16,040 nucleotides of DNA. It comes from Crocinitomicaceae bacterium (GTDB taxonomy: Bacteria > Bacteroidota > Bacteroidia > Flavobacteriales_D > Sanyastnellaceae). The notes beneath the pieces were generated by a model. The model was not told where the DNA came from. It saw only the letters and a list, made by a program, of their open reading frames with translations, and searched no databases. The position numbers and the translations under genes are program-made. Below are positions 8,026 through 15,400 of the stretch, piece after piece (positions within the stretch are counted from its first letter, which is position 1; the number at the start of each line of letters is the position of its first letter). The stretch spans positions 1 through 16,040 of the forward strand of contig JADLBA010000234.1 in the NCBI GenBank assembly GCA_020848015.1, written 5' to 3'.

Positions 8026-8965
8026 ACGTATGTGTGGCATTAAAAGATTGGACTGCTTCAATAAAAATCTGATCAAAATCGGGCACTAATTCGCGGGCAG
8101 AAATAATTTTTACATTGTTCAGCAATACCCATAGTAAGTCATTGAGTGTTTTTTCGCCGGTCAGGCGTATATGTGCAGTATTCTGGTCATTGCTTTTCTC
8201 CGATTTAATCAATTCAAAATGCGCACCGAGACTAATGGTGAGATCAAGTACATTACCATCATAGACAATTTCATAGACACGGGTTCTGAACTTATTTTTA
8301 ACTGCGGCGACACTTCCTTCCAGTATTACCCGTGAGCGGTTGATCAGTGCAATATTATCGCACAGAGCTTCCACACTCCCCATATCGTGAGTGGAGAGAA
8401 TAATCGTTGCGCCTTCATCTTTCAGCCGCAACATTTCGTCGCGTATGATTTCCGCATTGATAGGATCGAAGCCACTGAACGGTTCGTCCAGAATAAGGAG
8501 TTTGGGCTGGTGAACGACAGAAATGATGAATTGAATTTTTTGCGACATACCCTTAGAGAGGTCCTCCACTTTTTTATCCCACCAGGCAGAGGTATCAAGA
8601 CGTTCGAACCAATCGTTCAGCCTTTTTCTCGCTTCCGATTTTGAAAGTCCCTTCAACTGGGCGAGATACATACATTGCTCTCCCACCTTCATTTTCTTTT
8701 AGAGTCCCCGTTCTTCCGGGAGATAACCAATTTTTTCAACATCGGACGGCGCGAGCCGTCTCCCATCAAGGAGCACCTCGCCCTCATCGGCAGCAGTGAT
8801 CTGATTGATAATCCGGATCAGGGTGGTCTTTCCTGCGCCGTTCGGGCCGAGCAGCCCAAACACAGATCGCTGCGGAACGGAAATACTTACATCGTGCAGT
8901 GCCTTGTGGCCGCTATAGGTCTTGTGAATATGCCTGGCTTCCAGTGCATAACCGGTTGGATTCAT
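8018..8965 (-). pseudogene. ABC transporter ATP-binding protein interrupted by one in-frame TAA
   Basis: Read through the stop, this is a normal NatA-like ATPase of about 315 residues and the partner of the permease. The first part has Walker A GLLGPNGAGKTT (G40-T47) and the conserved IGYLPEERGL block (79-88). Codon 89 (8701-8699) is TAA, where homologues usually have tyrosine (LPEERGLY), so one third-base change explains it. The frame then continues KK and MKVGEQCMYLAQLKGLS, with the signature LSKGMSQ, Walker B LLILDEP, and the H-loop STHD. No other lesion or frameshift is visible. An ATG lies 6 nt after the stop (8692), so a separate 224-residue C-terminal fragment could be made by reinitiation. 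I start at 8965 (MNPTGYALEARH); 8992 is an alternative. It may be a recent nonsense mutation, a sequencing error, or a gene split in two. Confidence 0.85.
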
Positions 8966-9060
8966 AGGGTGTAAAGCTAATGGAGTTTTCATTGTGTAAC
9001 CATGAGGAGGACAAAGGAAAATCATCGTCCTTTCAAAGAGGCATAAAAGGTGATAAATGG

Positions 9061-9096
9061 AAAACAAAACGATATTTTTTAGAATATTTTTGTTTT
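9061..9096. repeat. A/T-rich inverted repeat abutting a start codon
   Basis: A 9-bp arm at 9061-9069 (AAAACAAAA) is the exact reverse complement of 9088-9096. Inside it, ATATT (9072-9076) pairs with AATAT (9083-9087), leaving a CG bulge (9070-9071) and a 6-nt loop. That makes 14 paired bases, all but one A:T, ending one base before the metallo-hydrolase ATG. It also contains TATTTTTG (9085-9092), a match to the Bacteroidota -7 consensus TAnnTTTG, although that is very close to the ATG. It could be an operator palindrome, a weak hairpin over the start, or a chance result of local A/T richness. Confidence 0.45.
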
Positions 9097-9097
9097 A

Positions 9098-10114
9098 ATG
9101 GAAAAGCAATTTCTGATCAATCCCTCTCTGGAAAAGTTCAACGACGAATGGCAGGGTAATCCGACAGATCAAAATGGCCGGTTTGTAAACCACGAGTTTC
9201 CCTTCACTCCTAAGATGGGTGATGTGTGGAAATGGAAAACGGTGCGCAACCATCAGAAAAAAGATAAGAAGAATGAAAACTTCCGGCTCCCCGTTTATCA
9301 TTCTGAAGATTTTTTACACAGCAAAGAAGACGGTATTTGCTGGATGGGACATGCCACTTTCCTGATACGACTCAACGGGCTTTTATTGCTCACTGATCCT
9401 GTTTTCGGCAACATAGGTTCACTGATAAAACGCAAGTCGGAACTTCCGTTTTCTCCTGAGCAGATCAAAGGAGTAGATTATCTGCTAATCAGCCATGATC
9501 ACAGGGATCATGTAGATCAAAAAAGTTTGGGGATCTTCCGTAGAAATAATCAGGCAACACAGGTTCTCACAGGGCTTAATATGACAACATTGCTTCACAA
9601 ATATCTCGGTGCCGGCGAATACCAGGAGGCAGGTTGGTTTCAATCATACAGGCTGAAAGGAGAAATTGAAATTATCTATCTTCCCGCGAGGCACTGGAGC
9701 CGCAGAGGGCTGAAAGATACCAACCTCAGGCTATGGGGTTCTTTTCTGATCAGAACAAAAACAACCTCCATTTTTTTCGGTGCCGACAGTGGCTACGGGA
9801 GTCATTTCGGGGAGATCAGACGACTGTTTGGATCACCCCGAATCGCGATCATTGGAATAGGCCCCTATAAACCTGAATGGTTTATGAGTCCTAGTCACAC
9901 ATCGCCGGCAGATGCGATTCGCGTTGCTGAAAACCTCGGCGCTGATTATCTGATACCGATGCACTATGGCACTTTTGACCTAGCGGATGAACCACTGGGA
10001 GACCCACTGAGGGAATTACTCCGGATAAGAGACTGCGGAAAATATGCGTGTTCTATTTTACCGCTTATTGTCGGGCAGGGAATGGGTATTGAGGCTCTGG
10101 CGGGAATTATTTAA
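9098..10114 (+). CDS. Metallo-beta-lactamase-fold hydrolase, NAPE-PLD/UlaG-like
   Basis: The 338-residue protein has a complete dinuclear metal site of the MBL fold: the HxHxDH motif SHDHRDHVD (H133, H135, D137, H138), then H199 (PARHWSRR), D230 (FFGADSGYG) and H289 (PMHYGTFDL). The GPYKPEWFM...SHTSPADA stretch and the CWMGHATFLIRLNG strand before the metal motif are typical of the branch that includes N-acyl-phosphatidylethanolamine phospholipase D and bacterial UlaG-like lactonases. There is no signal peptide or membrane helix, so it is probably cytoplasmic. A lysine-rich stretch lies at about residues 45-60 (KWKTVRNHQKKDKK). The substrate cannot be inferred; a phosphodiesterase or lactonase role is plausible. 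It is divergent from the interrupted ATPase gene. Confidence 0.87.
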   Translation: MEKQFLINPSLEKFNDEWQGNPTDQNGRFVNHEFPFTPKMGDVWKWKTVRNHQKKDKKNENFRLPVYHSEDFLHSKEDGICWMGHATFLIRLNGLLLLTDPVFGNIGSLIKRKSELPFSPEQIKGVDYLLISHDHRDHVDQKSLGIFRRNNQATQVLTGLNMTTLLHKYLGAGEYQEAGWFQSYRLKGEIEIIYLPARHWSRRGLKDTNLRLWGSFLIRTKTTSIFFGADSGYGSHFGEIRRLFGSPRIAIIGIGPYKPEWFMSPSHTSPADAIRVAENLGADYLIPMHYGTFDLADEPLGDPLRELLRIRDCGKYACSILPLIVGQGMGIEALAGII

Positions 10115-10210
10115 TGATTCTGAAAATCTATTTTAATTATTTTAATCTGGTGAAATAATCTCCGGTGGTCGCCTTGCATTGGAAACGGGAAAACTGAAAA
10201 ATAAATCCTT

Positions 10211-10254
10211 GCAGGAATAGCGGCTATGGTAAACAGGGGGCCCAATATTCCTGC
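10211..10254. repeat. Inverted repeat in the 290-bp gap before the sorting-domain protein
   Basis: GCAGGAATA (10211-10219) is exactly complementary to TATTCCTGC (10246-10254), with a 26-nt intervening sequence rich in G and C. There is no T-run directly after it, so it is not a typical intrinsic terminator for the upstream hydrolase gene. The rest of 10115-10404 holds no open frame that I believe in. The repeat may be a hairpin in the message or a chance palindrome. Confidence 0.35.
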
Positions 10255-10339
10255 TTTGAAACGGGTTTTCCGAATAGTGCTGCATGAAAAAGAGAGGAGC
10301 AGAAAATTGTCAAAGGCAAATAAAATGGTAAGATTGTTG

Positions 10340-10347
10340 TAATTTTG
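10340..10347 (+). promoter_or_regulatory. Candidate Bacteroidota -7 promoter element
   Basis: TAATTTTG matches the TAnnTTTG -7 consensus of the Bacteroidota primary sigma factor exactly. It lies 57 nt upstream of the start codon at 10405, a sensible leader length. No clear TTTG -33 box is seen at the expected distance, so this is a candidate only. Confidence 0.4.
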
Positions 10348-10404
10348 ATCCAGTCGTTTATCGAACGTATCCCTTAATTTATTAACCTTAAAACAATCTT
10401 TTTT

Positions 10405-11868
10405 ATGAAAAAATTTTATTTGATGCTGGCAATTGCCGGTTTCCTGATGGGAGTTAGCCCTGTCCAGGCACAGATCACCTTTGAGCGGACTTACTCAGAC
10501 GGGACGGAAGATTACGGTTCTTCTGTCATTGCTCTTTCTGATGGTTATATCATGTGCGGCTCAACGCTGGATGATGAAAATGGTGATTTCGATGCTTTTG
10601 TTACCAAAACCAACCTCTATGGTGATGTCGTATGGACAAATATATATTCCAATATCGGCATCGGAGATGATTATGCGACGTATATCAATGCTGTATCAGA
10701 CGGTAGTTTTATTATTTGCGGAACATCAAATTATCCCGTAGAAGAAAATGGGAGTCCCAATGAAAACTCATTTCGATCCTCAAATGAAGATGCATTTATT
10801 CTCTCCATTGATGAAGACGGGACTGAGCAATGGATCGAGACGTACGATGCGGGTTATAGCGGCCTCGATGGGGCGAATTATATTGTGGAAGCCTCCGATG
10901 GGACACTCCTCGTGGCAGGCTATGGCTCTGATTCAGAGGGGAAGCATATTTGGGTTTTTTCTACACAATATGACGGGCAATTTATCGGAGGGACTTTTCT
11001 CGGCCTCAGCGGAGACGATGAAGCCACCAAAGTTCTCGAAACATCTGATGGAAGTTTGGCGGTAATCGGCACTTCATTCGATGCCATCAATGGGGATTAT
11101 GATGGCATTCTCATCAAGTTGGATGAATTGGGCGATGAAGAATGGTCTTACTTTTCAGCCGGCACAGCCGATGAAGTTTTCAATGATGTAATCATTGACC
11201 CCAACGGTAATTTTCTAATTGTTGGTGCTGAAGAAGATGAGGTAAATGGAGACGATGATCTTTTGCTTGAAAATGTTTCATTTGACGGAAATAGCCTTTA
11301 CTACTCATACAATTTTGATTATTCGGGAGGAGATGATGAAGCCTATCGCGTTTATTACAATGGAACCGATTATTTTCTCGCCGGAACAGTAGAAGACACC
11401 GGAAACAATGATCTGGATGCCTATCTCGCCATTATTGATGTTGATGCGGGAGACATTGACGGCGATGTGTTGTATGGCGATATCTATGATGATGAATTTA
11501 TAGATTTCGACTTTACCGATGATGGCGGGTTTATTTGCATCGGATATCAGCAAGTAAATTCCTTTGGCGACTCAGACGTTTATCTGGTGAAAACAGATGA
11601 AAATGGTGAAGTAGAAAATCCGGCAGGTGTTGATCCGGTCGAAAGCGGAGTTTCCGTTTCAGTATTTCCCAACCCTGCATCCGGGTTTTTAAGTATTTCA
11701 TCTACTGATTACCGGAATTTCCAAATTATTTCAACCGAAGGAAAGGTAGTGAAATCCGGCACTCTGACATCGTCTGTTATTAGTCTCGACGGTCTTGCCT
11801 GCGGGAATTACAATCTAACTCTTTCAAATAACGACACAACCATCGTTAAATCCTTTATCAAAAACTGA
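10405..11868 (+). CDS. Secreted acidic seven-repeat (propeller-like) protein with T9SS sorting domain
   Basis: A signal peptide (residues 1-22, cleaved after PVQA) is followed by about seven repeats of roughly 50-60 residues. Each has a core like SDG-(hydrophobic)-CGT, an NGDxDAFVTK-like strand, and a D-x-x-G-x-x-W turn. Examples are ALSDGYIMCGSTLDDENGDF, ETSDGSLAVIGTSFDAINGD and FTDDGGFICIGYQQVNSFGD. Seven such units suggest a seven-bladed beta-propeller. Residues 417-487 form a type A C-terminal sorting domain: VFPNPASGFLSI at the start, GNYNLTL in the middle and a basic VKSFIKN end. Type IX secretion should therefore export it across the outer membrane and release it or attach it to the surface. 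The body is very rich in Asp and Glu. No catalytic motif is seen, so the function is unknown. A strong terminator follows. Confidence 0.85.
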   Translation: MKKFYLMLAIAGFLMGVSPVQAQITFERTYSDGTEDYGSSVIALSDGYIMCGSTLDDENGDFDAFVTKTNLYGDVVWTNIYSNIGIGDDYATYINAVSDGSFIICGTSNYPVEENGSPNENSFRSSNEDAFILSIDEDGTEQWIETYDAGYSGLDGANYIVEASDGTLLVAGYGSDSEGKHIWVFSTQYDGQFIGGTFLGLSGDDEATKVLETSDGSLAVIGTSFDAINGDYDGILIKLDELGDEEWSYFSAGTADEVFNDVIIDPNGNFLIVGAEEDEVNGDDDLLLENVSFDGNSLYYSYNFDYSGGDDEAYRVYYNGTDYFLAGTVEDTGNNDLDAYLAIIDVDAGDIDGDVLYGDIYDDEFIDFDFTDDGGFICIGYQQVNSFGDSDVYLVKTDENGEVENPAGVDPVESGVSVSVFPNPASGFLSISSTDYRNFQIISTEGKVVKSGTLTSSVISLDGLACGNYNLTLSNNDTTIVKSFIKN

Positions 11869-11897
11869 TTTTTAGAATTTCCATATCTCTCTAATAG

Positions 11898-11930
11898 AAC
11901 TGCCTCAGAAAAATTTCTGAGGCAGTTTTT
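11898..11930 (+). terminator. Intrinsic terminator
   Basis: AACTGCCTCAGAAA (11898-11911) is perfectly complementary to 11914-11927, giving a stem of up to 14 bp with a very short A/T centre. It runs into TTTTT (11926-11930). It lies 30 nt after the stop of the secreted acidic protein and ends its transcript. The opposite strand has no T-run, so it does not look bidirectional. Confidence 0.92.
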
Positions 11931-12096
11931 ATTAGCCTATTTTCGAAGTGCGCTTTTGAATATTCATCATCAATAATAATAGCTGGATGGAACAAATCAC
12001 ACTACCTTACCTTAAAGGTAGCAACCATTTTGAGTGAAACATTCCCTCTTCATCCGGCATTCTGGTCGAGGAAAATAAAGTAGTTGAATTATTAAA

Positions 12097-14412
12097 TTAG
12101 AAGCCGATCTCAATACCAATCGCCGGCAATGCGGGTAATTGATCAACCCGCTTTGCGGTAACGCGGTCAATATAAAACACATTGGCGCGGTTGTAAAGAT
12201 TCGTTATTCCCGCATTGAATTCAACGCTGATCTTTTCTCTTTTGATTGTTTTGCGGAGATTCACATCAAGGCGATGATAATAGGGCAAACGTCCCTCATT
12301 TAGCGCTGCATATTGAATCCCCATAACAGGCGAGTTGGAAATGGTATAATCGGTACTAATCCCTCCTTCAACACCGGGTGGCTGATAGTAACCTTGGGTC
12401 TGGGTGAACGGTAATCCACTGCCGAGGTTCCAGCGTGCGCTAATATCCCAATCGCGTTTTTTTCCGAATTTTTGCGAAGCAACGAAGTTCACATTGTGTC
12501 TGCGGTCAAAGACGGGGTCGTAATACCTGAGTCCATCCCAACGATCTACATTGGCAATGGAATATACCATATTGATGGACGTATTTTTTGACTCATACTT
12601 CAATACAATATCCACTCCCATGGCACGTCCGCTCTCGATAATAAAATCCTTTCTCAGCAATTCAGGGCGAAACTGGTTGTCAGCATTATCCGGAAAGATT
12701 TTGTTTCTGTTTGTATTGGTCACCTGGCGAAAATCCCTATAGTACCCTTCCACATTCATGTTAATGAGCTCTGTGATGTCGAATTCAAACCCCGCTACGT
12801 AGTGAATCGCCTTTTGCAGAGGGTTATTTATTGTCCGGGTTTCGTGATTGGGTGTTGTAAAATTAGATTGCAACTCTTCTGGGCTGGCGAGGAATCCATA
12901 AAAAAGATTGACCACATCCCTGTCGCTGTTAGTCGCCATCAGGTTTTGCGAATAAATACCTGTCGCCGCTTTCAGGCGAAACCGTCTGTTGGCTTTGTAT
13001 TTGAATCCAAGTCGTGGCTCCGGCGAAAACACCGAAAAGGAACTATAGTACTGCATTCTCAGGCCAGGTTCCAGAACAAAGCGGTCGCGATTAATTTTAT
13101 ACAGAAAAAAACCATCCAGTTCGGTGGTATTCTGTTCGAGTTCGATCTTCACACCGAGAGGGTTAAATGTGTTGAACTCTGTACTGAATCCCACTACTTC
13201 AACCCCATAATTGATCACATCTCTTTTGTTAACGTACTTGAATTCGAGTCCGAAGTTAAAACTTCTGATGCCACTGGATCTGTCCTGCACGTGGGCTTCT
13301 TTTAATACCGTTTTGTAATCACTCCATGCAAAATTCCCGCTGATAAGAACAGGGGAAGAAGATGGCGACACGACAAAGTTTCCGCCGGCACCTCTGTTTT
13401 TCCAGTTGAGATCAGCCAGAGCAAAATAATTGGTGACCGCATCATCAAACGAAAATCCGAAGATATTAAATTTGGATCCGCTTGAACCGCCAAAAGAAAT
13501 TTTGGAATAAAGGTCGGTATAGTTAAAGGGCAAGCCGTTGCCATCGTTTACCCAGGGATAAACCTTGGGGGAGCTTTTATCGAGGTATGAATTTTTAGCA
13601 GAGAGAATAAATGAAATACCGCCACCATTTGCTTTCATTTTTTTCAGAGGTCCTTCCACGAGCACTTTTCCTCCGAAAGGGCTTGCACCTATTTTTCCAC
13701 TGATTTCCTTCTTGTTCCCATCTCTTGTGGTAATATCCATTACCGAAGAAATTCTTCCGCCAAACTGTGCGCCGAATCCACTGGTAAAGACATCTGCATT
13801 TGAAATTATATCATTGTCAAAAACAGAAAAAAGTCCAATCGAGTGAAATGGGTTGTAAACGATCATTCCATCGAGTAACACCTTATTCTGGACAGGACTT
13901 CCGCCGCGAACGAAAATTTGCCCTCCCTGGTCGCCGGTAGAAATGAATCCGGGAAGAGTTGTCAAAACCTGGACTATATCAGCCTGCCCGCCAAATGCAG
14001 GCACCTTTTTGATATCCTGTGGGCGTATTGACTGGACAGAGATATTTACATTGTTTTTCTGATCACTTTTTTCAGCAGATATTTCGACCGGGCCGAGTTC
14101 AATCACACTTTTTTTCAGGAAGAGGTTTTTCGTCAATACCTTTCCATTTTCTAAAACAACTGCCTCCTTTACTTCTTCATACTCAATATTTTTTATCAGC
14201 AAGGTGTAGGTTCCTGCGGGTACTTTAGTGAGAGAAAAATATCCGTCAGCATCGGTGGAGGTTCCTATATCAGTGCCCTCCAGACCGACGGTAATAAAAA
14301 TCACCGGCTCCCCGGTGTCTGCATCCTTGATAAATCCCCTAACGCTTCCCTGGCCAAAAAAGAGAGAAACATTCAAAACAAAAAGAAAGGCTGCGGCCAG
14401 CAAGTGCTTCAT
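12097..14412 (-). CDS. TonB-dependent outer-membrane receptor with carboxypeptidase-regulatory-like domain
   Basis: The 771-residue protein should import a ligand across the outer membrane using TonB/ExbBD energy. It has a signal peptide (MKHLLAAAFLFVLNVSLFFG, about 1-20), then a beta-sandwich CarboxypepD_reg-like domain (about 22-95: SVRGFIKDADTGEPVIFITV, TDADGYFSL, VPAGTYTLLIK). A plug domain follows (about 125-232: DIVQVLTTLPGF, IFVRGGSPVQNKVLLDGM, GFGAQFGGRISSVMDITTRDG). A long barrel ends in GIEIGF, with the C-terminal Phe typical of barrel proteins. The frame is open to 14511, but the signal peptide fixes the start at 14412. No SusD-like partner or metal-binding motif is nearby, so the ligand is unknown. 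It is divergent from the secreted helical-repeat protein. Confidence 0.92.
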   Translation of the reverse strand: MKHLLAAAFLFVLNVSLFFGQGSVRGFIKDADTGEPVIFITVGLEGTDIGTSTDADGYFSLTKVPAGTYTLLIKNIEYEEVKEAVVLENGKVLTKNLFLKKSVIELGPVEISAEKSDQKNNVNISVQSIRPQDIKKVPAFGGQADIVQVLTTLPGFISTGDQGGQIFVRGGSPVQNKVLLDGMIVYNPFHSIGLFSVFDNDIISNADVFTSGFGAQFGGRISSVMDITTRDGNKKEISGKIGASPFGGKVLVEGPLKKMKANGGGISFILSAKNSYLDKSSPKVYPWVNDGNGLPFNYTDLYSKISFGGSSGSKFNIFGFSFDDAVTNYFALADLNWKNRGAGGNFVVSPSSSPVLISGNFAWSDYKTVLKEAHVQDRSSGIRSFNFGLEFKYVNKRDVINYGVEVVGFSTEFNTFNPLGVKIELEQNTTELDGFFLYKINRDRFVLEPGLRMQYYSSFSVFSPEPRLGFKYKANRRFRLKAATGIYSQNLMATNSDRDVVNLFYGFLASPEELQSNFTTPNHETRTINNPLQKAIHYVAGFEFDITELINMNVEGYYRDFRQVTNTNRNKIFPDNADNQFRPELLRKDFIIESGRAMGVDIVLKYESKNTSINMVYSIANVDRWDGLRYYDPVFDRRHNVNFVASQKFGKKRDWDISARWNLGSGLPFTQTQGYYQPPGVEGGISTDYTISNSPVMGIQYAALNEGRLPYYHRLDVNLRKTIKREKISVEFNAGITNLYNRANVFYIDRVTAKRVDQLPALPAIGIEIGF

Positions 14413-14569
14413 TTGTCCCTTATATAATTTTGACGAGGCGCGAATGTAAGGACAAGCCCCCCGATGAGAATAAATATTCAGGCATATAAACACGGATACT
14501 TGGGAAGGCAAAGAAATTCAGCATCCGTTTTTCATTACAATAACCACATAAAGTAAGCATGATTTTATT

Positions 14570-14577
14570 GATCTTTG
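14570..14577 (+). promoter_or_regulatory. Weak candidate -7 promoter element
   Basis: GATCTTTG has one mismatch to TAnnTTTG and sits in the context TTGATCTTTGCA, similar to many Bacteroidota -7 regions. It lies 57 nt before the ATG at 14635, the same spacing as the candidate upstream of the acidic secreted protein. No -33 box is evident. Confidence 0.28.
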
Positions 14578-14634
14578 CAATACCTGCTACTTTAGGCACC
14601 GTTTTTGAAAAATTCAGATTAAAAAAGACAGCGA

Positions 14635-15360
14635 ATGAAAAAACTTCTTACCATCATTTTATTTCTCCTATCCGGGTTTGTACGAACTTTTGCCCAAGGA
14701 GGCGATTACAAAGAACTTCTTGCTCTTTATGTAGATGAAAAATACGAGAAGTTATTGTATAAAGCGGAAAAATATACGCTGGATGATAAGACAAAAAAAG
14801 ATGCCATGCCCTATCTCTTTATGAGTATGGGGTATTACAAAATATCCAAATTGGATGAATTCAAAAAAGATTATCCCGATGCATTTAAAAATGCGTTGAA
14901 GTATATGGGCAAGTATGCGCAAAAGGACAAGGGAAGAACCTTCGCAGCAGAATACGAGGACTATTTCGAGGAGTTGCGCACAGCAACCGTTTCAGAGGCA
15001 GAGGTAATGCTTGACCAGAAAAAATATACCAAAGCCAAAACGATGTATGATAACCTTACGGATATGGATCCTAATGATGCGGGAGCTTACCTGATGCTGA
15101 GTATAACGTTTGAAGCCATTAAGTCAAAAAAGGAGGCGGCCACCTCTCTTGCAAAAGCAAAGGAATTACTGACAACAAAAAAATGCAGCACCAGTTCCAA
15201 ACAGGAATTCAACCTGTTGAAAAATGCGCTGATGACATACGCCAATCACCTCTCGGAAGCAGGCTCCAAGGCCGAGGCAAAAGAGTGGATGGATCTCGGA
15301 ATGGATTATTTCAAAGATGATAAGGAATATATGGTCAACTACGAGATCATTGGGGAGTAA
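14635..15360 (+). CDS. Secreted or periplasmic TPR-like helical-repeat protein, function unknown
   Basis: The 241-residue protein has a signal peptide (MKKLLTIILFLLSGFVRTFA, cleaved after A20) and an otherwise alpha-helical, lysine-rich body. Residues about 118-150 fit one tetratricopeptide unit (SEAEVMLDQKKYTKAKTMYD followed by NLTDMDPNDAGAYLML), and flanking helices may be degenerate units. There is no lipobox cysteine after the signal peptide, so it is probably periplasmic or exported rather than a lipoprotein. TPR proteins usually serve as binding scaffolds; no enzyme motif is visible. It is divergent from the TonB-dependent receptor across 222 bp and convergent with the acyltransferase gene. 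Whether it works with either is not known. Confidence 0.8.
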   Translation: MKKLLTIILFLLSGFVRTFAQGGDYKELLALYVDEKYEKLLYKAEKYTLDDKTKKDAMPYLFMSMGYYKISKLDEFKKDYPDAFKNALKYMGKYAQKDKGRTFAAEYEDYFEELRTATVSEAEVMLDQKKYTKAKTMYDNLTDMDPNDAGAYLMLSITFEAIKSKKEAATSLAKAKELLTTKKCSTSSKQEFNLLKNALMTYANHLSEAGSKAEAKEWMDLGMDYFKDDKEYMVNYEIIGE

Positions 15361-15372
15361 AAGCGTTTCGGC

Positions 15373-15390
15373 AAGATTCGAAATCTTTTT
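15373..15390 (+). terminator. Possible weak terminator
   Basis: AAGATT (15373-15378) and AATCTT (15382-15387) form a 6-bp A/T-rich hairpin with a 3-nt loop, continuing into a T-run to 15390. It begins 13 nt after the stop of the helical-repeat gene, in the gap between convergent genes. The stem is short and weak. Confidence 0.3.
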
Positions 15391-15400
15391 CTGAGAGCAG

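Noticed and set aside
8699..8701. Possible alternative genetic code or general TAA recoding
   Set aside because: TAA is used as the ordinary terminator of other intact genes here (sppA, Ppx/GppA, the PTPS gene, the RNA methyltransferase), so recoding of TAA as Tyr is not supported.
12002..12021. Inverted repeat CTACCTT/AAGGTAG downstream of the receptor gene
   Set aside because: It is a 7-bp stem with no T-run on either strand. It could be a weak hairpin but cannot be supported as a terminator.
12802..13305. 167-codon plus-strand open frame inside the receptor gene
   Set aside because: It lies antisense to a well-supported TonB-dependent receptor, and its composition shows no recognisable domain. 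It is a shadow frame.
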